64,000 bases of DNA from Stakelama portus (GCF_003171655.1 NZ_QFZL01000003.1:496001-560000); one strand, 5' to 3'. Positions 9,495 through 18,633 are shown, numbered from the stretch's first letter. Notes: generated from the sequence alone by a model not told the origin. A program made the numbers and translations.

Positions 9495-9506
9495 CGTCAC
9501 GTGACG
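9495..9506. promoter_or_regulatory. 12-bp palindrome in the M28/pepN divergent region
   Basis: CGTCACGTGACG is a perfect palindrome midway between the divergent starts of the M28 peptidase gene (9429) and pepN (9560). Position and symmetry suit a dimeric regulator acting on both promoters. This is inference; chance occurrence in GC-rich DNA is possible. Confidence 0.3.
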
Positions 9507-9559
9507 ATTGCCGACAGATTTCGTTGGATAGCGCCCGGTCCGCCCTATATTCGCCCCCT

Positions 9560-12154
9560 ATGGTTGATGCTCAGACTGCGGCCCAGACGCCCAAGACAAT
9601 CCGGCGCGACGCGTATCGCGTGCCCGAATGGCAGGTTCCCGAAATCACGCTCGATTTCGATCTCGATCCGGCCGAAACGCGCGTTCGCGCCACGCTCAGC
9701 GTCGAACGGAACGGCGATCACGACGCGCCGCTGCGGCTCGACGGCGACGGGCTCTCGCCGCTTGCGGTGCGGGTCGATGGTGCCGATGCGCCGGGCTGGC
9801 ATATGGACGGGTCCGACCTGGTCGTGCCGCTGTCGGGCGACGCGCATGTCGTTGAAACCGAAGTGCTGATCGCGCCCGAACGTAACACCACGCTGCAGGG
9901 GCTCTATGCCTCGGGCGGGATGCTCTGCACCCAGTGCGAGGCGGAGGGGTTCCGCCGGATCACCTTCTTCCCCGATCGCCCCGATGTGTTGTCGAAATAC
10001 AAGGTGCGGCTGACTGCCGACAAGGCGCGTTTCCCGGTGTTGCTGTCGAACGGCGATCCAGTGGGTGAGGGCGATCTGGATGGCGGGCGGCACTGGGCCG
10101 AATGGCATGATCCCTTCCCCAAACCCTCCTATCTCTTCGCGCTCGTCGCCGGCGATCTGGTCGCCAATCGCGGCAGCTTCACGACCATGTCGGGGCGCGA
10201 GGTCCAGCTCGGCATCTGGGTGCGCGAACCTGACCTATCAAAGACCGATCACGCGCTCCATGCGCTCAAGCTGTCGATGGCATGGGACGAGAAAGTCTAT
10301 GGCCGCGAATATGATCTCGACGTGTTCAACATCGTCGCGGTCGGCGATTTCAATTTCGGCGCGATGGAGAATAAGGGGCTGAACATCTTCAACAGCCGCT
10401 ACATTCTTGCCGATCCCGATACCGCGACCGACTGGGATTATGACGCGATCGCGGCGGTCGTCGCGCATGAATATTTCCACAACTGGTCGGGCAATCGCAT
10501 CACCTGCCGCGACTGGTTCCAGCTCAGCCTCAAGGAAGGCTTCACCGTTTTCCGCGATCAAAGCTTCTCGGCCGATCAGGGGTCGGCTGCGGTCAAGCGG
10601 ATCGAGGATGTGCGCGGCCTGCGCGCCAGCCAGTTTCAGGAAGATGCCGGGCCGCTCGCCCATCCGGTGCGTCCCGACGAATATATGGAAATCTCGAACT
10701 TCTATACCTCGACTATCTACAACAAGGGCGCCGAGCTCATCCGGATGATGGCCACGATCCTGGGGCCGCAAAAATTTCGCAGGGCGACCGATCTGTATTT
10801 CAGCCGCTTCGACGGCACGGCTGCGACCTGCGAGGATTTCGTGGTGTGCATGGAGGAAGCGGGCGGCGTCGATCTGTCGCAATTCCGCCGCTGGTACAGC
10901 CAGGCCGGCACGCCGCGGGTCAAGGCGGAGCTGGCGCATCGGACGGGCGAGGCGCGCGCGACGCTGCGCCTTGCGCAAAGCGTTCCGCCGACGCCGGGCC
11001 AGCCGGTCAAGGAACCGATGGTGCTGCCGCTCCGGATCAAGCTGTTCGGCGAACAGAGCGGCAAGCCGCTGACGCAGGAACAGCTTGTCCTGCTTTCGGA
11101 CCCGAGCGAGGAAATCGTCTTCGAGGATCTGGCCGAGCGGCCGGTCCTGTCGATCAATCGCGGCTTTTCCGCGCCGGTGATCGTGGACAGCGGACGCGAT
11201 ACCGCGGATCTCGCTTTCCTGTCCGCGCATGACGATGATCCCTTCGCCCGCTATGAAGCGATGCAGCAACTGATGCTCGACACGGTCGTGGCGGCGGTGC
11301 GGACCGGCAAGGGCGACCATGGCGCCGTGATCGAGGCGGTGCGCAACACGCTGGCCGACGATCGGCTCGACAATGCCTTTACCGCCGAAGCGGTGCTGCT
11401 CCCGTCGGAAAGCTTCATCGGCGACCAGATGGCGGTGGTCGATCCCGACGCGATCTTCCGCGCGCGGGAGGCATTGCGCCGTGATCTGGGGCGCGAGCTC
11501 GAGCATGAATGGCGGCTCGCCTATGAAGCGGTGCGTGCCAATCGGTTCGAACTGTCGCCCGCGGCCAAGGGCGCACGGCGGCTCAAATCGGTGGCGCTCA
11601 GCTATATCGCCGCGTCGGGTGCGCCGGATGCGGCCAGCCTGGCCTTTGTCCAGTTCGAACAGGCGGACAATATGACCGATCGGCAGGGCGCGCTGACGAC
11701 GCTGGCGGGCGGCACGTCGGACAAGCGAGTCGCGGCGCTCGACATTTTCTATCAGCGCTATTCGGACAATCCGCTGGTGCTCGACAAATGGTTCCAGACC
11801 CAGGCCCTGTCCGCACGCGACGATACGCTGGAAATGGTCGAGGCGCTGTCGCGCCACCGCGATTTCACGCTCGCCAATCCCAACCGCGTCCGCTCGCTGA
11901 TCGGCGCGTTCAGCGTCAACCAGCGCGCGTTCCACGACGCATCGGGCCGGGGCTATCGCTTTCTGGCCGACCAGCTGATCGCGCTCGACAAGCTCAACCC
12001 GCAGACTTCGGCCAAGCTGGTGCCGCCGCTGGGGCGCTGGCGCCGTTTCGATCCCGCACGCGCGGACAAGATGCGCGCCGAGCTGCAGCGGATCATCGAT
12101 ATGCCCGGATGCAGCAAGGACATGTTCGAACAGGCCAGCAAGAGCCTCGACTGA
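9560..12154 (+). CDS. pepN: Aminopeptidase N (M1 family)
   Basis: Cytoplasmic M1 zinc aminopeptidase of 864 residues, the usual PepN length, completing degradation of peptides from proteasome-like proteases. GAMEN, which binds the substrate N-terminus, is at 267-271. HEYFH-(18)-E (303-307 with the third ligand Glu at about 326) is the zinc site. The all-alpha C-terminal domain runs from about 540 to the end. ATG 9560 is preferred over an in-frame start 12 codons upstream because the family begins near QTPKTIRRDAYRVPEW. It stands alone on the plus strand, followed by a REP-like element. Confidence 0.95.
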   Translation: MVDAQTAAQTPKTIRRDAYRVPEWQVPEITLDFDLDPAETRVRATLSVERNGDHDAPLRLDGDGLSPLAVRVDGADAPGWHMDGSDLVVPLSGDAHVVETEVLIAPERNTTLQGLYASGGMLCTQCEAEGFRRITFFPDRPDVLSKYKVRLTADKARFPVLLSNGDPVGEGDLDGGRHWAEWHDPFPKPSYLFALVAGDLVANRGSFTTMSGREVQLGIWVREPDLSKTDHALHALKLSMAWDEKVYGREYDLDVFNIVAVGDFNFGAMENKGLNIFNSRYILADPDTATDWDYDAIAAVVAHEYFHNWSGNRITCRDWFQLSLKEGFTVFRDQSFSADQGSAAVKRIEDVRGLRASQFQEDAGPLAHPVRPDEYMEISNFYTSTIYNKGAELIRMMATILGPQKFRRATDLYFSRFDGTAATCEDFVVCMEEAGGVDLSQFRRWYSQAGTPRVKAELAHRTGEARATLRLAQSVPPTPGQPVKEPMVLPLRIKLFGEQSGKPLTQEQLVLLSDPSEEIVFEDLAERPVLSINRGFSAPVIVDSGRDTADLAFLSAHDDDPFARYEAMQQLMLDTVVAAVRTGKGDHGAVIEAVRNTLADDRLDNAFTAEAVLLPSESFIGDQMAVVDPDAIFRAREALRRDLGRELEHEWRLAYEAVRANRFELSPAAKGARRLKSVALSYIAASGAPDAASLAFVQFEQADNMTDRQGALTTLAGGTSDKRVAALDIFYQRYSDNPLVLDKWFQTQALSARDDTLEMVEALSRHRDFTLANPNRVRSLIGAFSVNQRAFHDASGRGYRFLADQLIALDKLNPQTSAKLVPPLGRWRRFDPARADKMRAELQRIIDMPGCSKDMFEQASKSLD

Positions 12155-12183
12155 GCCGCTGGCTGGAGAAAAGTAAGGACCGC

Positions 12184-12266
12184 GCTTCGACAAGCTCTGC
12201 GCGAACGGTGTGCTTTTGCGGGGCGGTTGCCCCAAAGGTCCGTTTGCCCTGAGCTTGTCGAAGGGC
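12184..12266. repeat. REP-like inverted element after pepN
   Basis: Two inverted halves, GCTTCGACAAGCTC (12184 onward, ending GAACGG at 12208) and CCGTTTGCCC followed by GAGCTTGTCGAAG (12240-12266), flank a GGGGC-GGTT-GCCCC hairpin (12220-12233). The sequence belongs to the same class as the elements at 25053, 31009, 31360, 31891 and 46744, but is a diverged subtype (GAGCTTGTCGAAG rather than GAGCGAAGTCGAG). It lies between convergent genes, the usual place for REP elements. Confidence 0.7.
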
Positions 12267-12291
12267 TGTCCTGCTTACGCCAGCCGAGGCC

Positions 12292-13284
12292 TCACTCCAG
12301 CGCTGCCGTCGCCTGATCCATCAGCGCTTCGGCCTGGGCGATGGCTTCGGCTTCTGTCACTTCGCCCGCCTGCAGCGCATCGGCGATTTCGAGCAGGCGC
12401 ACGCTGGTCGCGCTGCCGGTCTCGGCGACTTCCATGATGCGGATCCCGCCCTTGGTTTCGGCGATGCTGTCCCATTGCCCCCGGATCGCGGCCCAATATC
12501 CCTTGGTCGCTTCCCAATAGGTGTCGGCGGCGGCGACATCATATTCGTCGAACTTCGTATAGGTGTTGAGGACATATTCCTGGACCACCGGCTCGGCATC
12601 GGGGCCGACGCCGCGCATCTTCATATTGTCCTGCCAGTGGATCCAGCCGGTCGGCGTCAGCTGGTGGCGATTGACGGCGTAATAGCTGTCATAGGCCGGG
12701 CTGCGCACCGCGTCGCGGCGGGCAAGCGGGCGCCAGCTGGGGTTGGAGGTCCAGGTCGGGATGCCCGCGACGCTTTGCCATTTGCCCCATCCGGCATAGC
12801 GGGGACTGTCGTCCACCTGCCAAACCGTTTGCGACCATGCCCCCGCCCGTTCGCTTTCGGGCACGGTGCGATAGGCCCATGTGTCGGCATCGGTATAGGC
12901 CAGGATGCGGGTGGGCTGATATTGCCAGTCCTGCCGCCAATGTTTGATGATCATCGTGCTGCCGTCATGTTCGATCACCAGCAGATGCTGGAGCGCGATG
13001 AAATCGCCGCGATCTTCGATCACGCGGACGACTTCGTGCCCGCCCGATACCTTTTCCTCATACAGCGTGTAGTCGGCGGCCCATGGCGTCGCTTCGCGCA
13101 TGTCGAAACGCACTTTGTAATTGCCTGCCATGGCCAGGATCGCCGTTCGGGCGGCTTCGAAATCCATCGCCGTGGCAAGCGATTGCTGCACCGGCGGCGC
13201 GGATTGCGCCGATACCGGCAAGGGCGTGAGTGTCGAACAGGAGATCACCGCCAGCGCGGCGACCGAATTGCGAAATGCCTTCAT
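12292..13284 (-). CDS. DUF6607-like secreted protein, TonB-receptor partner
   Basis: Protein of 330 residues with a signal peptide ending near PVSAQS. I take it to be DUF6607-like from the pattern of aromatic motifs (IKHWRQDWQYQP, DDSPRY, YYAVNRHQLTPTGWIHWQDN), a family without a known activity that is found beside haem-type TonB receptors. No catalytic motif is visible. It starts 14 bp after the TonB receptor stop with a GGGGAAGAGG ribosome-binding site, so it is the second gene of that operon and probably acts in the same uptake step in the periplasm or outer membrane. The family name is from memory and not searched. Confidence 0.65.
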   Translation of the reverse strand: MKAFRNSVAALAVISCSTLTPLPVSAQSAPPVQQSLATAMDFEAARTAILAMAGNYKVRFDMREATPWAADYTLYEEKVSGGHEVVRVIEDRGDFIALQHLLVIEHDGSTMIIKHWRQDWQYQPTRILAYTDADTWAYRTVPESERAGAWSQTVWQVDDSPRYAGWGKWQSVAGIPTWTSNPSWRPLARRDAVRSPAYDSYYAVNRHQLTPTGWIHWQDNMKMRGVGPDAEPVVQEYVLNTYTKFDEYDVAAADTYWEATKGYWAAIRGQWDSIAETKGGIRIMEVAETGSATSVRLLEIADALQAGEVTEAEAIAQAEALMDQATAALE

Positions 13285-13298
13285 GCCTCTTCCCCTTT

Positions 13299-15527
13299 TC
13301 AGAATCGATAGCTTAGCGAAACACTGCCGTTCCGGCCCGGGCGCGTATAGGCGCCGGTTACGTCCGAACTGGCCGACAGGCCGCGAACATCACCCCATGT
13401 TGCATAGGTCGCGTCAGTGACGTTGAACAGGCCGCCGCGCAGCGTCATGCCTGCGCCCAGCCGGACATAGGCCGTGATGTCGAGGATCGTATAGGCATCG
13501 GGACGATAGCATTCGCCGGTGCACAGCCCGGTTGTGGCGCGGGCTTCCTTGCTGGCGCCGTGCGTCATCACCAGCTGGCCGCCGAAGCGACCTGCCGGAT
13601 CGCGATAGCCCGCACCGAACACCAACGTCAGCGGATCGACCGACGATAGCGGGGACCGCGCGCCCGACGGATCGATGACATCGCCCTTGGCATAGGCGAT
13701 CGCCATCCGTCCGGTGATGCCGCTGTCGCTCCACGCTTCGAACTTGGCTTCGACACCCTCGACTTCGGCGCGGTCGAGATTGATGAACTGGAAGATAGCG
13801 GGGTCGCTGGGGGTAAAGCCGCCGCCGACGACTTCCTGCGATATGAAGTCGTCATAATCGGCATGGAACGCCGTTGCCTCCAGCCGGAAATTGTCGCTGG
13901 AAAGGCGCATGCCCGCTTCATAGCTTTCGCTCGTTTCGGGCCGCAGATCGGGATTGGGCTGCGAAATATAGCCATAGGCCAGATTGCCGAAAAACTGGTT
14001 CACCTGACCCGGTTCGGGCGCCTTGAACCCCTGCGCATAATTGCCGAACAGGCGCAGTCCGCCGCCAAGATTCAGCACGGCACCGATCTTTGGCGAAACG
14101 CGCGACCCATGTTGCGCGGCGCCCGCAAAGCCGGGCAGCAGCGGGTCGTCGTCGGGATCGAGATCATACCAGTCGGCGCGCAGCGCGGGATAGAGCGTCA
14201 CCGGCCCGACCGTGATTTCGTCGGCAAGATAGACGCCGGCGAGCATATAGTCGGTCGCCGGGAAGGCGCGGGTCGGAAACGTCTCTCCGAACGGCGGCAC
14301 GGTGCCGTCGCGCAGCCCCTCCTGATGCGTGAAGCTGATATCGCCGCCCAGCAGCAGCCGATGGGCAAACGGCCCGGTGGAAAATGCCGCGCCGACTTCG
14401 CCCGATACGCCCCACACACGGTTTTCAAACGTGTTGCGCCGCTCGCGATCCGCCGCCGGGGTGCGGTCTTCGGCAGTGAACTGGCGGTCTTCGGCATCCT
14501 GCCAATAGATGCCGATCCGCGCATGATCGATCGTCCCGGCGCCCTGCCAGTTCCAGTCGGCGGCGATCCGCTTGCGCTCGCCGGTGTCGCGCGCGATCAG
14601 ATTGTCGACCAATGTGCCCATGCCATTGTCGCCAAGGCCGGTCAGCACATCGGTGTAGAGATAGGTGTCGATATACTCACCCGTCAGCCGCAGCCGGTGA
14701 TTGCCGGTATGATATACGATGCGGCCGAGCACCGCGTTGCTGTGCCCGTCCTGCGGATTGGGGAGCGTGCGGGTCGGCCCGGTGCCCCCGACATGGCCCT
14801 GATTCTCCAGCTCCTGAAAATCGCGCCTTGTATAGGCGACCATCGCCGACAGATCGCCGCTGCGTCCTGCCAGGATGGCGGTTTCGGCAAATTCCTGATC
14901 CGCCGAATGATATCCCGCGCGCGCGATGCCGCCGATATTCTGTCTCTCCGACAGGAAATCCTCGGGGTCGCTGGTGATGAAGCTGACCACGCCCGACAGT
15001 CCGTCGCTGCCATATAATGCCGAAGCCGGACCGCGCAGGAATTCGACCGATTTGATCAGGCCCAGATCGACATAATCGCCACGCCCCGCGCTTTGCGCGC
15101 CAAAGGTGAAGCCATCGGGCACGCGGACGCCATCGACTTGAATCAGGACGCGATTGCCGCCGATGCCGCGCACGGTGAAACCCTCATTTCCCGCGCGCCC
15201 GGTAACGCCCAGCGCCGCGCCGAAACGCGCGGGTTGGCGCGGTACGGTGATGCCGGGTTCGAACCGGACGAGATCGCGGATGTCGGTGACGAGTTCGTCG
15301 GCCATTTGCCGCGCATCGATCACGGTGACGGTCGCAGGAGCGTCTTCGACACCCAGCGGCTGGCGCGTTGCCGTAACGGTGATTTGCGGGATTGCGGGCG
15401 ATTGCTCCGCTTCCCGGTTGGCCTGTGACGCGCCCTGTGCCGTCTGGCTCTGGGCGTGGGCGGGCATCGCGATGGCCAATGCCATCAGGCTGCAGCCGAT
15501 TGTGATCCCCGATGTGCGTGTGAACAT
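13299..15527 (-). CDS. TonB-dependent haem/haemoglobin-type receptor
   Basis: Outer-membrane receptor of 742 residues: signal peptide (1-25), TonB box region ITVTATRQP (49-57), plug domain (about 60-185, with IQVDGVRVPDG) and a 22-strand barrel ending in the aromatic YRF. FKAP (501-504) and NPDL (525-528) correspond to the FRAP and NPNL boxes of haem/haemoglobin receptors, but the histidine usually found between the boxes is absent. The receptor may therefore take haem by other ligands or another iron source. It starts with a GGGGAG Shine-Dalgarno 6 bases upstream. A Fur-like box lies at 15552-15570. The DUF6607-like gene follows. Confidence 0.9.
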   Translation of the reverse strand: MFTRTSGITIGCSLMALAIAMPAHAQSQTAQGASQANREAEQSPAIPQITVTATRQPLGVEDAPATVTVIDARQMADELVTDIRDLVRFEPGITVPRQPARFGAALGVTGRAGNEGFTVRGIGGNRVLIQVDGVRVPDGFTFGAQSAGRGDYVDLGLIKSVEFLRGPASALYGSDGLSGVVSFITSDPEDFLSERQNIGGIARAGYHSADQEFAETAILAGRSGDLSAMVAYTRRDFQELENQGHVGGTGPTRTLPNPQDGHSNAVLGRIVYHTGNHRLRLTGEYIDTYLYTDVLTGLGDNGMGTLVDNLIARDTGERKRIAADWNWQGAGTIDHARIGIYWQDAEDRQFTAEDRTPAADRERRNTFENRVWGVSGEVGAAFSTGPFAHRLLLGGDISFTHQEGLRDGTVPPFGETFPTRAFPATDYMLAGVYLADEITVGPVTLYPALRADWYDLDPDDDPLLPGFAGAAQHGSRVSPKIGAVLNLGGGLRLFGNYAQGFKAPEPGQVNQFFGNLAYGYISQPNPDLRPETSESYEAGMRLSSDNFRLEATAFHADYDDFISQEVVGGGFTPSDPAIFQFINLDRAEVEGVEAKFEAWSDSGITGRMAIAYAKGDVIDPSGARSPLSSVDPLTLVFGAGYRDPAGRFGGQLVMTHGASKEARATTGLCTGECYRPDAYTILDITAYVRLGAGMTLRGGLFNVTDATYATWGDVRGLSASSDVTGAYTRPGRNGSVSLSYRF

Positions 15528-15551
15528 TGGCTCCCCATTTGTTGTTTTTGC

Positions 15552-15570
15552 TAATGCAAGTGATTCGCAC
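15552..15570 (-). promoter_or_regulatory. Fur-like box upstream of the TonB receptor
   Basis: On the minus strand the sequence reads GTGCGAATCACTTGCATTA, a near-palindrome of TGCGAA and TTGCA arms. It resembles alphaproteobacterial Fur boxes of the type TGCGAATCATTCGCA. It ends 25 bases before the receptor start codon, where a repressor would block transcription. Matching was by eye, not by a matrix. Confidence 0.55.
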
Positions 15571-15659
15571 TAACAATGCCTATGGGGAATCTCCGCTCCT
15601 GCGTCAATCGTTGCGCTCCAGCGCGCCTTCCGGCGGCGGTGCGACAAGCCGGCTTGCAA

Positions 15660-15697
15660 TACTCTGTAATGCAGAGTAGATGCTCTGTATCGCAGAG
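15660..15697. promoter_or_regulatory. Twin palindromic operators of the hydrolase operon
   Basis: Two palindromes of one type stand side by side: TACTCTG-TAATG-CAGAGTA (15660-15678, perfect 7-bp arms) and CTCTG-TATCG-CAGAG (15683-15697). Their centres, 15669 and 15690, are 21 bp apart, two turns of the helix, so two dimers would bind on one face. They end 19 bases before the ATG of the hydrolase gene. The winged-helix regulator encoded as the third gene of the operon is the obvious candidate to bind them. Confidence 0.7.
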
Positions 15698-15716
15698 TTA
15701 TTGGAAGGGCGCGGGA

Positions 15717-16661
15717 ATGCGATTGCGAATCTGGCACATGATCACGACGCTGTTGCTCTGGCCAGTCGCGGCGGCGGCGCAGCCGGTGGATCAGGCAGCG
15801 GCGGGTGTCGCAGTGCACGAACGCGGGCTGGTCGGCACCTGGTATGCTCCGGCCGGCACCGGGCGCGCACCGGTGATCCTCGTCCTGGGCGGTTCCGAAG
15901 GGGGCGAAGCTTCCGCTCAGGCGATGGGCCGGCGGCTGGCCCGCGAAGGCTATGGGGTGCTGGCGATCGCCTGGTTCGGGGCAGAGGGCTTGCCGACCGA
16001 GCTGCAGGAAATCCCGCTCGAATACTTCCGCACCGCGATCGACTGGATCGGTGACCAGCCGCGCGCCGATGCGGCGCATATCGGCATATTCGGCGTGTCA
16101 AAGGGTGGCGAGGCGGTGTTGCTTGTCGCCTCGCACGACGCGCGCATTCACGCGGTCGTCGCGGCGGTGCCGAGTTCGGTCGTGTGGCCGGGGATCAACC
16201 GCGCCAATTATATGGACATCAAATCGGGATTTTCAGAAGGCGGAAAGCCGCTTCCCTATCTGCCCTATGACACCAGCCGGGCCTTTACCGGCATCCACGA
16301 TCTTTATCAGCGCAGCCTCGCCAATCGCGACGCGCATCCCGATGCGATCATCCCGGTCGAACGGATCAACGGCCCGGTCCTGCTGATTTCGGCGCAGGAC
16401 GATGCGCTCTGGCCCTCGACGCTGATGTCGGAACAGGTGATGGCGCGGCTCGATGCGCATGGTTTTACGCCGATGCACCGCCATATCGCCTATCCCGACG
16501 CGGGCCATGGAATCGTCTCCCCCGAACCTGTTACGGGCGACGAAAGCGCCTATAGCCAGATGGGTGGCACTCCGGCGGGCAATGCCGCTGCGCGCGCCGA
16601 CATGTGGCCGCAGGTGGTGGCGTTTTTCCGCGAGGCGCTCGGCGCCCCGCCGCAGCGATAA
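15717..16661 (+). CDS. Exported alpha/beta-hydrolase of the BAAT/acyl-CoA thioester hydrolase type
   Basis: Protein of 314 residues with a signal peptide (MRLRIWHMITTLLLWPVAAAAQ). It has the dienelactone-hydrolase/BAAT C-terminal fold: VILVLGGSEGG as oxyanion segment, GVSKGGEA with the nucleophilic Ser, SAQDDALWPS with the acid Asp and DAGHGI with the catalytic His. Related proteins act on acyl thioesters or other esters; the exported location argues against a CoA substrate here. The ATG at 15717 has a GGAAGGG site upstream. It heads a three-gene operon with the membrane protein (11-bp gap) and winged-helix regulator, and lies behind the twin palindromes at 15660-15697. Confidence 0.8.
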   Translation: MRLRIWHMITTLLLWPVAAAAQPVDQAAAGVAVHERGLVGTWYAPAGTGRAPVILVLGGSEGGEASAQAMGRRLAREGYGVLAIAWFGAEGLPTELQEIPLEYFRTAIDWIGDQPRADAAHIGIFGVSKGGEAVLLVASHDARIHAVVAAVPSSVVWPGINRANYMDIKSGFSEGGKPLPYLPYDTSRAFTGIHDLYQRSLANRDAHPDAIIPVERINGPVLLISAQDDALWPSTLMSEQVMARLDAHGFTPMHRHIAYPDAGHGIVSPEPVTGDESAYSQMGGTPAGNAAARADMWPQVVAFFREALGAPPQR

Positions 16662-16672
16662 GGGAGGGAGCC

Positions 16673-17236
16673 ATGGACCGCGAAGAAGCCGCCGGCGCCC
16701 TGCGCGACGTCGATCTTGGCCGCCGCCGCTCCACGGCACTGCGCGGCTATGCCGATGCCGGCAGCACGATCATCGTCTGGGGGCTGGTCTGGCTGATCTG
16801 CAACCTTGCCACCTATTTCGTGGCGGGCGGCTATCGCAGCTGGATGATCGGAATCCCGCTCGGCATTATCTGGTCGATCGCGCATCCCTATCTGGGCAAG
16901 CGGGCCTATCTGGGCAAGCGGGTGCGCGGGGACGGCGCCGACTGGCGCATCCCGCTCAGCGTCCTTGCCGCCTTTGTCTTTCTGGTGCTGGTGATGCGAG
17001 TCACCGGCGCCGACGGATCCCATGCGCAGGAAAATGTGCTGATCTCGCTGCTCGTCGCCGTCGCTTATGTCCTGGGCGGCATCTGGGCGGGGCTGCGCTT
17101 TGCCTTGCTCGGCATCGCCCTGACGCTGGCGATCTGCATCGGCTGGTTCGCCTATCCCGAAACGCTTCTCCTGTGGCTGGGGATCGGCGGCGGCGGCGCG
17201 TTGATCCTTGGCGGCATCTGGCTGCGGCGGGCATGA
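16673..17236 (+). CDS. Polytopic membrane protein, operon partner of the regulator
   Basis: Inner-membrane protein of 187 residues with a charged cytoplasmic N-terminus (MDREEAAGALRDVDLGRRR) and about six hydrophobic stretches, ending close to the last membrane segment. Not recognised as a named family. ATG 16673 has a strong GGGAGGGAG ribosome-binding site. Its stop codon overlaps the start of the regulator gene (ATGA), implying coupled translation. A small membrane protein joined to a small winged-helix regulator recalls sensor/effector pairs in which the membrane protein either senses an envelope signal or is the regulated output; the sequence does not decide between these. Confidence 0.7.
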   Translation: MDREEAAGALRDVDLGRRRSTALRGYADAGSTIIVWGLVWLICNLATYFVAGGYRSWMIGIPLGIIWSIAHPYLGKRAYLGKRVRGDGADWRIPLSVLAAFVFLVLVMRVTGADGSHAQENVLISLLVAVAYVLGGIWAGLRFALLGIALTLAICIGWFAYPETLLLWLGIGGGGALILGGIWLRRA

Positions 17237-17550
17237 CCGGCGGCATGGCGGACGAAGTCATCCATCAATCGACGCGGCTGCGGCTGATGGCGGCGCTCGA
17301 TGGCGCTGCGGCTGGCGATGCGCTCGATTTCCCCCGTTTGAAGAAGATTTCGGGCGCCACCGACGGCAATCTTGGCGCGCATCTCACCACGCTCGAAAAG
17401 GCGGGTTATGTTGCGATCGAAAAGCTGCCGGTGGGCAAGCGCACGCGCACGCTGGTTCGGATCACGTCCGAAGGGCGCGCCGCCTTTGCCCGGCATCTGG
17501 TGTTTCTGCGCAGCATCGTCGATGGCGACGGCGGCGATCCGGGTGCATAA
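17233..17550 (+). CDS. Small winged-helix transcriptional regulator
   Basis: A 105-residue protein that is almost only a winged-helix domain of the MarR/ArsR-like type. The helix-turn-helix is in FPRLKKISGATDGNLGAHLTTLEKAGYVAIEK (about 35-66; split here as FPRLKKISGATDGNLG and AHLTTLEKAGYVAIEK), and the wing in KRTRTLVRITSEG. No ligand domain or metal-site cysteines are seen. It starts inside the stop of the membrane protein gene (ATGA) with a second ATG 12 bases further on. Likely binds the CTCTG-N5-CAGAG palindromes in front of the operon and regulates its own expression. Confidence 0.85.
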   Translation: MTGGMADEVIHQSTRLRLMAALDGAAAGDALDFPRLKKISGATDGNLGAHLTTLEKAGYVAIEKLPVGKRTRTLVRITSEGRAAFARHLVFLRSIVDGDGGDPGA

Positions 17551-17595
17551 ATCTCCCGATGACGATCGCGTTGCGGGGCGTTAAAGCCAGCGCCC

Positions 17596-18633
17596 ATGAC
17601 TCGGCCCCGGCTCTCCATTGTCGTCCCCTGCTATAACGAGGAAGGTTGCCTCGAAACGCTGCACATGCGCGTTTCCGCCGCTGCCCGCACGGCAGTGGGG
17701 GAGGATTATGAAATCGTCCTCGTCAATGACGGGTCAAAGGATGCCAGCTGGGACGTGATGCAGCGGCTGTCCGCCGCCGATCCGCATCTGGTCGCGATCA
17801 ACCTGTCACGCAATCACGGGCATCAGCTTGCGCTGACCGCCGGGCTCGACCTGTGCTCGGGCGACGAGATTCTGATTATCGACGCCGATCTTCAGGACCC
17901 GCCCGAATTGCTGTCGGAAATGCGCCAGACGATGGTCGAGCAGCAAGCCGATGTCGTTTACGCCGTGCGCCGCAAGCGCGAAGGCGAAACGATCTTCAAG
18001 AAGATGACGGCGGCCTTCTTCTATCGGATGCTCGACAAGATCACCGATACGCCGATCCCGCTCGACACCGGCGATTTCCGCCTGATGACGCGGCGTGCAC
18101 TCGATGCGTTTCTGTCGCTGCCCGAACAGGCGCGCTTCATTCGCGGCATGGTCGCATGGGTCGGATTCCGTCAGGTTCCGTTCCTCTATGACCGTGCCGA
18201 GCGCCATGCCGGCGAAACCAAATATCCGCTGGCCAAGATGGTGCGCTTCGCGCTCGACGCCGTGACGGGATTTTCCACTGCGCCGCTGCGTTTCGCCAGC
18301 CATGTCGGGCTGGTGCTGACCGCAGCCTCTGCGCTGCTGGTCCTCTATATCGTCGGCGGCTGGATCATGGGCCGCAACACGGCGGGCTGGACCTCGACGA
18401 TGCTGGTCGTCGTCGTGCTCGGCGCGGTGCAGATGTTCGTACTCGGGATGATCGGCGAATATCTGGGCCGGCTCTATGTCGAATCGAAACGGCGACCGCT
18501 CTATCTCGTCGCCGATATCGCCGGGCCGGTGCAGGGGCGCGCGTCGCTCGGTTATCGCCATCAGGATGCCGGGCCGGTCACTTTCGCGCCGCACATGCCG
18601 CCGCTTCCCGAAGATCCTGAACCGGAAACCTAA
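17596..18633 (+). CDS. GT2 glycosyltransferase, GtrB/DPM1-like
   Basis: Membrane-bound family 2 glycosyltransferase of 345 residues. The catalytic GT-A domain shows SIVVPCYNEEG (7-17), VNDGSKD (38-44) and DADLQDPPE with the metal-binding Asp residues (about 96-104). Two membrane segments (about 235-258 and 270-292) follow, as in GtrB and ArnC, which move a sugar from a nucleotide donor onto undecaprenyl phosphate. With gtrA and the GT-C gene nearby it makes a complete Gtr-like set. The terminal 40 residues are a polar cytoplasmic tail. Its stop codon overlaps the end of a decayed methyltransferase on the other strand. Confidence 0.88.
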   Translation: MTRPRLSIVVPCYNEEGCLETLHMRVSAAARTAVGEDYEIVLVNDGSKDASWDVMQRLSAADPHLVAINLSRNHGHQLALTAGLDLCSGDEILIIDADLQDPPELLSEMRQTMVEQQADVVYAVRRKREGETIFKKMTAAFFYRMLDKITDTPIPLDTGDFRLMTRRALDAFLSLPEQARFIRGMVAWVGFRQVPFLYDRAERHAGETKYPLAKMVRFALDAVTGFSTAPLRFASHVGLVLTAASALLVLYIVGGWIMGRNTAGWTSTMLVVVVLGAVQMFVLGMIGEYLGRLYVESKRRPLYLVADIAGPVQGRASLGYRHQDAGPVTFAPHMPPLPEDPEPET

